From IMG/VR virus record IMGVR_UViG_3300045051_000139, positions 1 through 47,438 of that record: a stretch of 47,438 bases of DNA; one strand, given 5' to 3'. The notes under the pieces were generated by a model. That model did not search any database and was not told the DNA's origin. It saw only the letters and a program-made list of their open reading frames with translations. Shown one piece after another: positions 14,458 through 22,071 of the stretch. Origin of the DNA: a virus. The translations under genes and the position numbers were made by a program. Numbering within the stretch: position 1 is the stretch's first letter; each line of letters starts with the position of its first letter.

Positions 14458-16265
14458 CAACGGTGATGGAAGCGTGCAGCAGCGCGGTTCGCGGCCTTAT
14501 AACCGCGCCCCCTAAAAAGAAATTGGTTATAGCAGATTTGTCAAATATTGAGGGCCGTGTACTCGCATGGCTGGCCGGTGAAGAATGGAAGCTTCAGGCG
14601 TTTCGTGAATATGACACGCAGATGGGTCTAGACGGGCGCTGGTACATCGGAGACGAGCTGCGATCGGCTGTCCTAGCCGGTACGCCGATTCCTGTCGAGC
14701 TGAACGCCAAGGGCGATCCGGTAACGCTCGGCTCCGACCTCTACAAGCTCGCCTATGCGAAAGCTTTCGGCGTAAAAGTGGAAGACGTGGACGGTATGAT
14801 GCGCCAGATCGGCAAGACCATGGAACTGGCTTGCCTGGGCGGCGATACCCTTGTACTGACGAAGGAGAAAGGATACATTGCCATTCGGGATGTAACTACA
14901 GACGTTCAGTTATGGGATGGTGAAGAATGGGTGCAGCATCAGGGGCTCTTGGCTCGCGGTGTTCGGCAGGTTGTGAATGTTTCAGGCATTCAGGTAACGC
15001 CGGATCATTTGATCAAAACCGGGACAACCTGGAAGCCGGCAGGGCTACTCGCTACAAACGAAAGCATCCTCTGCCAAGCATTGGAGACAGGTTCGAAGAG
15101 CTTACCGTGGTCGGACACAACATCGGTCCATCGGGAGGCCCGTCAGCCCTGGTTACCGTCCAGTGCTCCTGCGGCGCTGAGCCCCATGCCGTTTATGACT
15201 ACAATTTGCGCAACGGTAAATCGACTCGTTGCAATGCTTGCGCAAAGATCAAAGCAGGCCACTGGCGGAAAAACTTTTGGGCCTACGCCGACATCGTTCC
15301 TTCCGATGACCATCGACGGCGTTTGCTCAACAGAATTTCAGCCTGCCTCAACCGGTGCCACAATCCAAAAGATGCCAACTTCAAGAACTACGGCGCCCGC
15401 GGTATCCAAGTGTTCGAACCGTGGCGCACTGACCGTCGTGCCTTCTTGGCTTACCTCGTCACCCTTAAAGATTGGGATAAAGCGGCTTATGAGATCGACC
15501 GCGAAGATGTTGACCGCGGTTACGAGCCGGGCAACCTCAGGTTCATTACCAGAACCCAAAACGCCGGTAATCGACGAAAAGTCAGCACTATGCAAGCCAC
15601 CATCTTGCGACTCGAATCTGAGAATCGAGACCTACGACATCGCCTTAAGCGGGCCGAGGAACTGCTTCTCGATTCTCTCTGAACACGGGCCATTGATCGC
15701 CCACAATTGCGGCTACGCCGGCGGTGTAGGTGCCTTTATTACCTTCTCGCTGGCGTTCAACATCGACTTGGAAGCAATGGCCGAGAAGGCGGTTAGCACG
15801 ATTCCGAAGACCACCCTTGACGAAGCCTCTAGCTTTCTCGAATGGCAGCTAGGCCAGGGGAAGAGTCAATATGGGTTGAGCGATCAAGCGTTCATCGTCT
15901 GTGATAGCTTCAAGCGCCTGTGGCGCGAGGCGCACCCTAACGTGGCGAGCTACTGGAAAGAGCTGGAGAACGCCTGTAGGAACGCGATTAACAACCCCGG
16001 ACAGACGTTGACTTGCCGTATGCACAAAGTCCGTCGCGACGGCGCTTGGCTTCGAGTGATGTTGCCTAGCGGTCGATACCTTTGCTATCCGTCGCCGCGC
16101 GTAGAGGACGATGGGCAAATTACGTTCATGGGTATCAACCAATATTCCCGAAAATGGGAGAGATTGCGCACATATTCTGGGAAATTGGCGGAAAACACTA
16201 CACAAGCAGTTGCAAGGGATGTACTTGCGCACTCAATGCCGAGGATCGAAACATGGCGCCCATAG
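14454..16265 (+). CDS. DNA polymerase A, central palm/fingers part, containing an intein
   Basis: This 603-residue frame carries polymerase motif A (ADLSNIEGR, about residue 27). Motif B is interrupted by an intein: the flanks GKTMELA and [10 protein letters not shown] join into the usual phage motif. After removal of the 292-residue intein about 311 residues remain. The frame ends at TAG after [11 protein letters not shown], before motif C, which lies in the next frame. A GGAAG upstream of the ATG at the junction with the N-terminal part allows separate initiation. Splicing and assembly with the other two parts would be required for activity, unless the breaks are sequencing errors or frameshift sites. 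Confidence 0.85.
   Translation: MTTVMEACSSAVRGLITAPPKKKLVIADLSNIEGRVLAWLAGEEWKLQAFREYDTQMGLDGRWYIGDELRSAVLAGTPIPVELNAKGDPVTLGSDLYKLAYAKAFGVKVEDVDGMMRQIGKTMELACLGGDTLVLTKEKGYIAIRDVTTDVQLWDGEEWVQHQGLLARGVRQVVNVSGIQVTPDHLIKTGTTWKPAGLLATNESILCQALETGSKSLPWSDTTSVHREARQPWLPSSAPAALSPMPFMTTICATVNRLVAMLAQRSKQATGGKTFGPTPTSFLPMTIDGVCSTEFQPASTGATIQKMPTSRTTAPAVSKCSNRGALTVVPSWLTSSPLKIGIKRLMRSTAKMLTAVTSRATSGSLPEPKTPVIDEKSALCKPPSCDSNLRIETYDIALSGPRNCFSILSEHGPLIAHNCGYAGGVGAFITFSLAFNIDLEAMAEKAVSTIPKTTLDEASSFLEWQLGQGKSQYGLSDQAFIVCDSFKRLWREAHPNVASYWKELENACRNAINNPGQTLTCRMHKVRRDGAWLRVMLPSGRYLCYPSPRVEDDGQITFMGINQYSRKWERLRTYSGKLAENTTQAVARDVLAHSMPRIETWRP
14832..15707 (+). mobile_element. intein in DNA polymerase motif B, with an out-of-frame endonuclease
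   Basis: The intein begins with Cys (block [11 protein letters not shown]) and has block [10 protein letters not shown] with the conserved His. It ends with block F ([16 protein letters not shown]) and block G (LIAHN) before Cys+1. The 292 residues would excise to join ELA to CGYAGG. In the polymerase frame the middle part (about 15080-15620) is Ser/Thr/Pro-rich and shows no endonuclease motif, while the -1 frame there encodes an HNH-like nuclease. Splice residues are intact (C1, TxxH, terminal His-Asn, C+1), so the intein is probably active. The insertion site is a highly conserved polymerase motif, as usual for inteins. Confidence 0.88.
14927..15682 (+). CDS. HNH-like homing endonuclease nested out of frame in the intein
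   Basis: In the -1 frame the segment [12 protein letters not shown], with CSCG and CNAC, matches the zinc-finger-like front domain of many phage homing nucleases. The core follows: [23 protein letters not shown], then [21 protein letters not shown] and QNAGNRRK, a well-known phage endonuclease pattern. A Leu-rich coiled tail ([21 protein letters not shown]) ends at a TGA and overlaps intein block F. Only sequence from about 15075 looks protein-like; the first 50 residues may be untranslated or junk. The ATG at 14927 has only a weak GGTGAAG. A -1 frameshift from the intein N-part is an alternative start mechanism. Confidence 0.75.
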   Translation: MGAASGALGSRCSAGCECFRHSGNAGSFDQNRDNLEAGRATRYKRKHPLPSIGDRFEELTVVGHNIGPSGGPSALVTVQCSCGAEPHAVYDYNLRNGKSTRCNACAKIKAGHWRKNFWAYADIVPSDDHRRRLLNRISACLNRCHNPKDANFKNYGARGIQVFEPWRTDRRAFLAYLVTLKDWDKAAYEIDREDVDRGYEPGNLRFITRTQNAGNRRKVSTMQATILRLESENRDLRHRLKRAEELLLDSL

Positions 16266-16447
16266 AGTTTGAATCCGGCCTGGAGATCGTCGTAACCGTA
16301 CACGACGAAGTGATCTGCGAAGCACCCGATGATCCCGCTTTCTCCCATTCCATCCTGTCAGCCCTCATGGCCCAAGGCGAAGACTGGACAGAAGGCTTAC
16401 CGCTCGCCGCCGCCGGCTTCGAAGCGTATCGCTACCGGAAAGGTTGA
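16253..16447 (+). CDS. DNA polymerase A, C-terminal part with motif C
   Basis: This 64-residue frame begins with [21 protein letters not shown]. The VHDE is motif C, with the second catalytic carboxylate of family A polymerases, and the rest is the standard C-terminal helix. In relatives it is continuous with the palm. Here it is in the -1 frame relative to the preceding part. An ATG with GAGG eight bases upstream permits independent translation, and it overlaps the TAG of the middle part. If not an error, the enzyme would consist of three chains. Confidence 0.7.
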   Translation: MAPIEFESGLEIVVTVHDEVICEAPDDPAFSHSILSALMAQGEDWTEGLPLAAAGFEAYRYRKG

Positions 16448-16472
16448 CTACAAGTCGAATCTTGCATAAGCT
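16444..16472 (+). promoter_or_regulatory. promoter P6 with operator, upstream of the methyltransferase
   Basis: TTGACT and TAAGCT are 17 bases apart, starting at the end of the polymerase gene. The spacer holds TACAAG-TCGAAT-CTTGCA (16449-16466), the fifth operator-like palindrome of the rightward block. It sits about three bases further from the -10 box than in P1-P3. Confidence 0.6.
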
Positions 16473-16498
16473 TGCGTACAAATAGAGGAGAGCAAGCT

Positions 16499-17398
16499 TT
16501 GACCGCTTACTACAACGAATTTGACCCGTACGCAGCACAATGGCTGCGCAACCTTATTGCCGCCGGGCATATCGCGCCCGGTGTTGTTGACGAACGGAGT
16601 ATTGAAGATGTCACACCTGCAGACCTCGTCGGATTCACCCAGTGCCATTTCTTCGCCGGCGTCGGCGTGTGGGGCCTCGCCCTGCGAAACGCAGGATGGC
16701 CCGACGACCGACCAGTGTGGACCGGCTCCTGTCCTTGCCAGCCTTTCAGCGCGGCAGGCGCTGGAGCTGGGTTTAAGGACCCAAGACACCTTTGGCCAAG
16801 TTTTGCCTGGCTCATCGGACAGTCTAAACCTCCAGTCATCTTTGGAGAGCAGGTTGCGAGCAAGGCTGTCGAACCTTGGGTCGACCTTGTACATGCTGAC
16901 GTGGAAGCCCTGGGTTACGCCTTCGGGGCCATCCCGTTTCCGTCTGCGGGCGTCGGTGCGCCGCACATCCGAGACCGGATTTACTGGGTGGCCGACTCCG
17001 ACGGCGAGCGACAGCCGGGGACTTCCGGGCACCAAGCCGGATGGATCAATGAAGCGGGAACTGACCGATATAGCCACCCTGGCCGGATGGCCAACACCCA
17101 GGGCGGCAGACGGAGAGAAGAACGTCAGGACGCTGGAGGGGAGTCTTTCGGAGATAGCGAGAAAGGGTGGCCCGCAGGATCTGAGCATGGCTGCGGCGAT
17201 CTGCCCACCGGCCTGGTTAACGGCCGGTGGGCAGATGCTGACTGGCTCAGCTGCCGGGATGGAAAGTGGCGGCCAGTTGAACCCGGCACATTCCCGCTGG
17301 CTAATGGGGCTACCTCAAGAGTGGGACGACTGCGCGCCTACGGAAACGCTATCAACGCTGAAGCGGCGCACGAATTTATCGCAGCGTACTTGGCGTAA
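16499..17398 (+). CDS. DNA cytosine-5 methyltransferase (Dcm-like)
   Basis: A 299-residue C5 methyltransferase. Motif I is FFAGVGVWG (SAM binding), motif [10 protein letters not shown] holds the catalytic Cys, motif VI is FGEQV, motif VIII is HIRDRIYW, and motif X is RAYGNAI near the C-terminus. All catalytic motifs are intact. A TTG start after AGAGGAG is chosen because a longer frame would begin upstream of the predicted transcript start. It probably modifies phage DNA against host restriction. Most of the gene is also read in another frame by a second recognised protein. Confidence 0.88.
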   Translation: MTAYYNEFDPYAAQWLRNLIAAGHIAPGVVDERSIEDVTPADLVGFTQCHFFAGVGVWGLALRNAGWPDDRPVWTGSCPCQPFSAAGAGAGFKDPRHLWPSFAWLIGQSKPPVIFGEQVASKAVEPWVDLVHADVEALGYAFGAIPFPSAGVGAPHIRDRIYWVADSDGERQPGTSGHQAGWINEAGTDRYSHPGRMANTQGGRRREERQDAGGESFGDSEKGWPAGSEHGCGDLPTGLVNGRWADADWLSCRDGKWRPVEPGTFPLANGATSRVGRLRAYGNAINAEAAHEFIAAYLA

Positions 17399-17435
17399 GA
17401 TTGCCGACGAATACCTGTATGGCGACCTCGTTTAA
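16608..17435 (+). CDS. overlapping alternative-frame gene within the methyltransferase gene
   Basis: In the +1 frame a 275-residue protein starts at an ATG with ACGGAG at good spacing. It contains stretches I recognise from many phage proteins: [57 protein letters not shown] and [22 protein letters not shown]. Proteins with this layout are usually annotated hypothetical or methyltransferase-associated. It is unusual because 791 bases serve two frames. Its role is unknown. The Trp-Pro-rich composition suggests it is not a copy of the enzyme fold. Confidence 0.7.
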   Translation: MSHLQTSSDSPSAISSPASACGASPCETQDGPTTDQCGPAPVLASLSARQALELGLRTQDTFGQVLPGSSDSLNLQSSLESRLRARLSNLGSTLYMLTWKPWVTPSGPSRFRLRASVRRTSETGFTGWPTPTASDSRGLPGTKPDGSMKRELTDIATLAGWPTPRAADGEKNVRTLEGSLSEIARKGGPQDLSMAAAICPPAWLTAGGQMLTGSAAGMESGGQLNPAHSRWLMGLPQEWDDCAPTETLSTLKRRTNLSQRTWRKIADEYLYGDLV

Positions 17436-17446
17436 GGAGTATTGAA

Positions 17447-17773
17447 ATGCTAGAACGCGATATCGAAGCTTACCTCGTCAAGCGCTGCAAAGAGATCGGC
17501 GCGCTTTGCGACAAGTTCACCAGTCCCCAGCGACGTTCGGTCCCCGATCGGCTGATCACGTTCGGCGGTCGCGTGTTGTTCGTTGAGCTGAAAGCGACCG
17601 GCAAAAAGCCTACCGAAGCTCAGGTGCGCGACCACGAGCGTCGCCGTGCTGCAGGTGCCGAAGTGGTTTGGCTGGATAGCAAAGAGGCGGTAAACGTGAT
17701 TATCGCATGGCTTTTGGAAGGTTGGCTGCGCGAGGAATTGAGCGTTGACGAAGAATTCAAGGTGGTTTGCTGA
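17447..17773 (+). CDS. VRR-NUC domain nuclease
   Basis: A 108-residue stand-alone VRR-NUC protein: an E near the start (ERDIEAYLVKRC), then SVPDRLITFGGRVLFVELKATGKKPTEAQ, which holds the PD-(D/E)XK residues (PD, then E-x-K), and the final Q/R-rich helix. Such short phage nucleases are placed before SNF2 helicases and are thought to act on branched DNA. AAGGAGT precedes the ATG. Confidence 0.9.
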   Translation: MLERDIEAYLVKRCKEIGALCDKFTSPQRRSVPDRLITFGGRVLFVELKATGKKPTEAQVRDHERRRAAGAEVVWLDSKEAVNVIIAWLLEGWLREELSVDEEFKVVC

Positions 17774-18042
17774 TGAGCTTATTTCAATGTGAAGAATGTG
17801 GATGCCGGGACAACACCGCTACCAGCGGCTATTGGTTTCGCAACGACAAAGGCAATCCGTGCGAAGGCCGCAAGCTATGCGCAGCCTGTGACCCGAGCAT
17901 CGGCAAATGGCATCGGGTGTTCAAGCGCGAGTATCTGCCCAAAGGTGAGTTTTTCACGAACCCTCAAGGGAATCTTGAGCATAAGACTACCGGCGAACTC
18001 TGCCACGAATACTTAGCCCGGATGAAAGCTAATGGCAATTGA
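17773..18042 (+). CDS. zinc-ribbon hypothetical protein
   Basis: An 89-residue protein with CEECGC at the start and CAAC about 30 residues later, a zinc ribbon. The remainder (FKREYLPKGEFFTNPQGNLEH) is of unknown family. It begins at the base where the VRR-NUC gene ends and overlaps the helicase gene by 11 bases, so it belongs to this recombination module. Confidence 0.75.
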   Translation: MSLFQCEECGCRDNTATSGYWFRNDKGNPCEGRKLCAACDPSIGKWHRVFKREYLPKGEFFTNPQGNLEHKTTGELCHEYLARMKANGN

Positions 18043-19429
18043 CTTCATCCCTCGCCGCTATCAGGAACTGATCGGCGGCTTCATCGTCGGCAATAAGCGT
18101 TGCGCTGTCTGGTCTAGCCCTGGCACTGGGAAAACCGGTGCCACTCTGTCCGCGCTCGAAGACCTGACGTTCGTCGAGGACGTGTACCCCGCGCTTATAG
18201 TTGCGCCGCTCCGTGTCGCACGAACCACATGGCCTAACGAGGTTCGCAAGTGGAACCACCTCAAGCATCTGCGCGTCGTTGTCGTCACCGGCACTCTGAA
18301 GGAACGCCGCGCCGCGTTACGCATTCCAGCGGACATCTACACGACCAACTTCGAGCAATTGCCCTGGCTGGTCGAGGAGCTGGGTGATCGATGGCACTTC
18401 AAGACTGTTGTAGCGGATGAGGCGACCAAGTTGAAGGGGTTCCGCTTACGGCAGGGCACGCAGCGCGCCAAGGCACTTGCGCGGGTGGCACACACAAAGG
18501 TCAAGCGCATCATCCTCTTGACTGGTACGCCCAGTCCTAACGGATTACAGGACCTGTGGGGGCAGATGTGGTTCGTCGATAAGGGCGATCGCCTTGGCCG
18601 AACCTTCGACGCCTTCAAGCAGCGATGGTTTCACGCTTCGCACACAGGGTTTGGCGTAGAGGCGAATGACAATGCCCAGGCGCAGATGCAAGAAGCGTTG
18701 CGCGACGTGTGTATCACGATCGACGCGGCCGACTGGTTCGACCTTGAAGCGCCGATCATCAACAAGATCATGGTTGATCTGCCGGCCGCGGTACAGGTCA
18801 TGTACAAGCAGATGGAGAAACAGTTCTTCCTGGAGCTGGAAAGTGGAACGCAGATCGAGGCACTGAACGCTGCGGCCAAGTCGATGAAGCTCATGCAGGT
18901 GGCGAATGGCGCGATGTACCTGGAAGGCGGCGAAGCATGGGAGGTTGTGCATAACGAGAAGCTCGAAGCGCTCGAAGAAATCGTCGAGGAAGCCGCCGGT
19001 ATGCCGATCCTGTGCCTATACAACTTCAAGAGCGACCTAGCGCGCCTCAAGAAGCGATTCCCAGATGGTATCGACCTGTCGCAGAAAGGGGCGCTGGAAC
19101 GCGCTCAGGCAGGCGAAGGGCGGATCTGGTTCGGTCATCCGGCCAGTATGGGCCACGGGGTCGATGGTCTGCAGTACCACACGAACATCATGGCGTTCTT
19201 CGGGTACTCGTGGTCGCTGGAGAACTACCTGCAAGCGATCGAACGCATTGGGCCCACCCGCCAGTTGCAAGCCGGCTTCAAGCGTCCCGTGTTCATGCAC
19301 ATGATCATGGCGAAAGACACGATCGACGAACTGGTACTGGAACGCCTACACAGCAAACGCGAGGTGCAGGATGTTCTCATGGAAGCGCTTAAACACCGCG
19401 GTTATTTGAGCAAGGAGGACGCCGCATGA
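18032..19429 (+). CDS. SNF2-type DNA helicase/translocase
   Basis: A 465-residue SF2 protein. Motif I is SPGTGKT, motif II DEAT (ADEATKLKG), motif III LTGTPSPNG, motif V GHGVDGLQYHTN, and motif VI QAIERIGPTRQ. The size and the VRR-NUC-zinc ribbon-SNF2 order match a common phage cassette. It is expected to move along duplex DNA and help replication or recombination by remodelling branched intermediates. Confidence 0.9.
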   Translation: MAIDFIPRRYQELIGGFIVGNKRCAVWSSPGTGKTGATLSALEDLTFVEDVYPALIVAPLRVARTTWPNEVRKWNHLKHLRVVVVTGTLKERRAALRIPADIYTTNFEQLPWLVEELGDRWHFKTVVADEATKLKGFRLRQGTQRAKALARVAHTKVKRIILLTGTPSPNGLQDLWGQMWFVDKGDRLGRTFDAFKQRWFHASHTGFGVEANDNAQAQMQEALRDVCITIDAADWFDLEAPIINKIMVDLPAAVQVMYKQMEKQFFLELESGTQIEALNAAAKSMKLMQVANGAMYLEGGEAWEVVHNEKLEALEEIVEEAAGMPILCLYNFKSDLARLKKRFPDGIDLSQKGALERAQAGEGRIWFGHPASMGHGVDGLQYHTNIMAFFGYSWSLENYLQAIERIGPTRQLQAGFKRPVFMHMIMAKDTIDELVLERLHSKREVQDVLMEALKHRGYLSKEDAA

Positions 19430-19914
19430 TGTGGGGTAGCGTTTGCCCGATGCATCCAGAACTCGAAGGAGAACGCCATAACGGCGGGAATTGCCCCGAG
19501 TGTGTGAAGGTAACTAAAGCAGCTTACCTCGAACGGACTCGGGAAAAACGCTTAGCGGAAATGAAAAAGTATCGTGAGAAAAACAAAGAACGTGTCGCGC
19601 AGATTAGCAGGGATTGGGTAGCAGACAACCGTGATTACGTTCGCTGCTCAAATCTTCGACGCACGGGTTTCACCTTAGCTCTCAAGAATGAATGCATTGA
19701 GATTCAGGGAGGAAAATGCGCGATTTGCCAAGTAGATTTTAAGACTCTCCCGCGGCGTGAAGTGCATGCCGATCACTGTCACGATAGTCAGCAGCCTCGG
19801 GGCGTTTTATGCCACCACTGCAATACTGGTCTTGGCGCTTTTCGTGACGACCCGGAGCGTCTATCTCGAGCGATTGAATATCTTAAAAACCCGACACTGG
19901 AGCCACTCGTATGA
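19426..19914 (+). CDS. endonuclease VII family protein
   Basis: A 162-residue protein whose C-terminal half is typical of Endonuclease_7: GGKCAICQ, then HADHCHD, GVLCHHCNTGLGAFRDDPERL. The two CxxC pairs bind zinc and the D-H-x-H holds the catalytic site. The N-terminal half is a basic helix rich in Lys/Arg/Glu. Family members cut Holliday junctions or act as homing nucleases; here its place after SNF2 favours a recombination role. It starts at an ATGATG overlapping the helicase end. Confidence 0.85.
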   Translation: MMWGSVCPMHPELEGERHNGGNCPECVKVTKAAYLERTREKRLAEMKKYREKNKERVAQISRDWVADNRDYVRCSNLRRTGFTLALKNECIEIQGGKCAICQVDFKTLPRREVHADHCHDSQQPRGVLCHHCNTGLGAFRDDPERLSRAIEYLKNPTLEPLV

Positions 19915-20186
19915 CTATTGAATCAACACTGGAAGAACGCGGTAATCGGTACGGCAGTTTTGAGCATCACGCGGCTATCGCCCAAGAGCTACAGCAAGTT
20001 ATGCAACGGGAAAACGGGTGGCTGTTGCTGGCCTCAGACCAGCGCCAAGCGCTTACCGTGATCGCTGACAAGATCGCCCGGATGCTGAACGGCGATCCCA
20101 CTTATCGCGATAACTGGCATGACATTGTTGGCTACGCGAAGCTGGTTGACGATCGCATGGCACGCGATGAGGCGAAAACCAAATGA
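19911..20186 (+). CDS. DUF6378-like conserved phage protein
   Basis: A 91-residue protein with the known pattern ERGNRYGSFEHHAAIAQELQ. QALTVIADKIARMLNGDP and DNWHDIVGYAKL follow. These proteins are frequent in phage genomes, with no established function. The start overlaps the previous stop through ATGA. Confidence 0.82.
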   Translation: MTIESTLEERGNRYGSFEHHAAIAQELQQVMQRENGWLLLASDQRQALTVIADKIARMLNGDPTYRDNWHDIVGYAKLVDDRMARDEAKTK

Positions 20187-20242
20187 CCAATTTCTTCGGC
20201 GCTCGCATGGTGCGGGTCGCGAAAAGGAGTGAAGCGGAATGA
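20183..20242 (+). CDS. 19-residue peptide
   Basis: An ATGA-linked mini-frame between two real genes. The product (FFGARMVRVAKRSE) is basic. It may exist only to couple translation. A GGAGTG inside it serves the next gene. Confidence 0.35.
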   Translation: MTNFFGARMVRVAKRSEAE

Positions 20243-20454
20243 AATACCCTTGGTTACGAGAACCTATGACGCTCGAGTACATGGTGTTGCATTGTGTGGA
20301 AGACGCTGGCGGCTGCGTTCACCATTTCACGATGCAGCTCTTCCAGCAGAAAGGTATTCCTTTTACTACACGGCAGGTAGCGGGAGCGCTACAGCGTGCT
20401 AAGAAACGGGGTCTAGTAGAGAACGTCGGTAGCTACTGGAGAATCCCTCAGTGA
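20239..20454 (+). CDS. winged-helix-like small protein
   Basis: A 71-residue protein. The segment GIPFTTRQVAGALQRAKKRGLVENVGSYWRI looks like the recognition helix and wing of a small winged-helix DNA-binding domain. This is a structural guess, not a family match. AAAAGGAGTGAAGCGGA precedes the ATG. Confidence 0.6.
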   Translation: MKYPWLREPMTLEYMVLHCVEDAGGCVHHFTMQLFQQKGIPFTTRQVAGALQRAKKRGLVENVGSYWRIPQ

Positions 20455-20597
20455 AAATCCTAGCCATGCTCTACATGCTAACCACAAACGGCCCGGTGCC
20501 AGTGGCCGCGTACTTCACGCAGGACGCCCAGGTTATCTGCCAGGCGACAGCCGCTGCGCAAAATGCAACTGAGGAAGAGGAGTATTACTGTGAGTAA
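20451..20597 (+). CDS. 48-residue small protein
   Basis: A GTG in a GTGA overlap starts this frame. It has a hydrophobic start (ILAMLYML) and an acidic tail. It could be a secreted or membrane peptide. The overlap with the next GTG start supports it. Confidence 0.45.
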   Translation: MKILAMLYMLTTNGPVPVAAYFTQDAQVICQATAAAQNATEEEEYYCE

Positions 20598-20844
20598 ACC
20601 TAAGCATAAATTCCGTGGAAAAGGGCGCTACATCGGCCACGGGTATTCGACTACAGATTTTGCCAAGCGTCCGGCGAAGAAAGAATTCAGTTACGCGCAT
20701 CACATAGCGGAAGAGTGCAAACAGTTCTTTCTTCCGTGGGTTTGGCTGCACGACAAGTTCAGGCATTCGGCTACGAAAGTGAAAGATCGCCATTTGACAA
20801 AGCTTCAGAAGTACGCGGGTCGCGCTAGAGGCTTACCTCGCTGA
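20590..20844 (+). CDS. basic hypothetical protein, last rightward gene
   Basis: An 84-residue, very basic protein (SKPKHKFRGKGRYIGHGYS, FAKRPAKKEFSYAHH). The GTG at 20590 follows AAGAGGAG. It ends 12 bases inside the convergent Rz gene, so the early and late transcripts meet here. The function is unknown. Confidence 0.65.
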   Translation: MSKPKHKFRGKGRYIGHGYSTTDFAKRPAKKEFSYAHHIAEECKQFFLPWVWLHDKFRHSATKVKDRHLTKLQKYAGRARGLPR

Positions 20845-21297
20845 CCGCTTCCTCAATTCCGACCGGCAGAACTGCAACTCGGCGAACTGCCGGTCGAGTC
20901 CTCTTCGCAGATCCCGATAAGCGCGTCCAGCTTCGGCTGTAAGTTCTGCGGTTCCGCTGACAGCTCCGCCGGGAATGGTTCCATCAGCGCGCACTGCTGG
21001 ACAACTGGCTTTGATACGCAGCCGCTTAGTGCCATCAGCAACAGCCCGCTCAAGAGCACTCGTCTCATTCTCTTTACCTACCTTGTACTCGATGAAGGTT
21101 TGCCGGATGGCTTCTGTCTGTGTGCGCGACGCGATTAGCTGTTGGTTCACTGCGTCCACGTTCGCGCTGATCGCCGTAGCGGTTGCCAGATTGCGTTCCT
21201 GTACATTGGTCTCCCACCGTAACCCCTGGACGTACCACGCGCTGCTAGCGCCTACCAGGAGCGCCAGCGCGTATCCGTAAGCGGAATTAAAGACCAT
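20833..21297 (-). CDS. i-spanin (Rz-like)
   Basis: A 154-residue protein with one N-terminal membrane helix (YALALLVGASSAWYV) and a long helical periplasmic domain, the layout of Rz. The o-spanin gene is nested in another frame within it. Spanins fuse the inner and outer membranes in the last lysis step. It overlaps the lysin gene by 11 bases. Confidence 0.88.
   Translation of the reverse strand: MVFNSAYGYALALLVGASSAWYVQGLRWETNVQERNLATATAISANVDAVNQQLIASRTQTEAIRQTFIEYKVGKENETSALERAVADGTKRLRIKASCPAVRADGTIPGGAVSGTAELTAEAGRAYRDLRRGLDRQFAELQFCRSELRKRSAR
20853..21068 (-). CDS. o-spanin lipoprotein (Rz1-like), nested in Rz
   Basis: A 71-residue lipoprotein: a basic start, a hydrophobic core and the lipobox LSGC with Cys17. 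A short Pro/Gln-rich region follows. It lies entirely inside the Rz gene in a different frame, the standard nested spanin arrangement. Together with Rz it marks the host as Gram-negative. Confidence 0.88.
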   Translation of the reverse strand: MRRVLLSGLLLMALSGCVSKPVVQQCALMEPFPAELSAEPQNLQPKLDALIGICEEDSTGSSPSCSSAGRN

Positions 21298-21769
21298 ACG
21301 CTTTCATCGCATCGGCGTAGCTCTTCGTCCACTTGGCGCGAAGCTCTTCAGGCTGTCGTGCGTAGGCGCCAGGACGCCAGGTGCGCAGATAGAGTTGCCA
21401 CGCGGCCAGGGCGTCACCAGCGTACGGCATTGACTTCGGATCGGTGTAGTAGAGGAGGCGGGCTAGTGCTGCAGCGAGGACTGGATCAGTCTTAAGCGCT
21501 TGCGTAATAGAGCCGGCGTCAAAGGAAACTTTGCGCGCCGTGCAAACCGCACGAGTCAAATCCTCCACGGCATCGTGTGTCATCACCCCCTTTACACCGC
21601 CGCCCTTTTCGAACTGATAGTCGCCGACCGCGGGGCCGCCTACCTGCTGCGCTAGGCGTTGCGGATTCTCTTGGCGCGACGTGGCGTAGAGCAGGACGGA
21701 AGCATCTTCGGAATTCATCTTGGCCGGCAGCAACGCGAGACCCGCAGCAATATCCGCTTTAAGAGTCAT
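21287..21769 (-). CDS. endolysin, muramidase/transglycosylase-like
   Basis: A 160-residue protein in the lysis cassette. The stretch SRQENPQRLAQQVGGPAVGDYQFEKGGGVKGVMTH is typical of a phage lysozyme-like group, where a Glu in the ENP or FEKGGG region is expected to be catalytic. There is no signal peptide, so release by the holin is expected. The exact fold is not certain from sequence alone. Confidence 0.75.
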   Translation of the reverse strand: MTLKADIAAGLALLPAKMNSEDASVLLYATSRQENPQRLAQQVGGPAVGDYQFEKGGGVKGVMTHDAVEDLTRAVCTARKVSFDAGSITQALKTDPVLAAALARLLYYTDPKSMPYAGDALAAWQLYLRTWRPGAYARQPEELRAKWTKSYADAMKAYGL

Positions 21770-22071
21770 AAGAACATTCTCGTATTGATAGGCGGGATCA
21801 TCTTCGCCACGTTACCGCGTGCCCTGACTAGTAAGCCGAGAAGACAACCGAAAGCTAGTATGAGCAGCGCGTGGACCATTGCCGGCCCCGGCTTGACGAT
21901 GCTGAAGGTTATCAGCGCGAAGAGCCCGACGTTAGCTGAGGCGATCCCTATGGCGAGCATGGAGACGCCCCAGCGTTGTCGTGAGTGACTCTCGTTGTAC
22001 AGGAAGATGATCAGGAAGGTGGCGAAGTGGATCACGCACTCTACCCAAAGCAGAATAACGTTAAGCTCCAT
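21766..22071 (-). CDS. holin-like membrane protein
   Basis: A 101-residue protein with three hydrophobic helices (LLWVECVIHFATFLIIFLY, ANVGLFALITFSIV, HALLILAFGCLLGLL). The ATG at 22071 is preferred to an upstream one, which lacks membrane logic and overlaps more of the neighbour. The place beside the endolysin and the topology suggest a three-span holin. Confidence 0.75.
   Translation of the reverse strand: MELNVILLWVECVIHFATFLIIFLYNESHSRQRWGVSMLAIGIASANVGLFALITFSIVKPGPAMVHALLILAFGCLLGLLVRARGNVAKMIPPINTRMFL

Noticed and set aside
14454-16265. DOD (LAGLIDADG) endonuclease inside the intein in the polymerase frame
   Set aside because: The in-frame middle part shows no LAGLIDADG-like blocks; it is Ser/Thr/Pro-rich and best explained as the other frame of the nested HNH-like gene.
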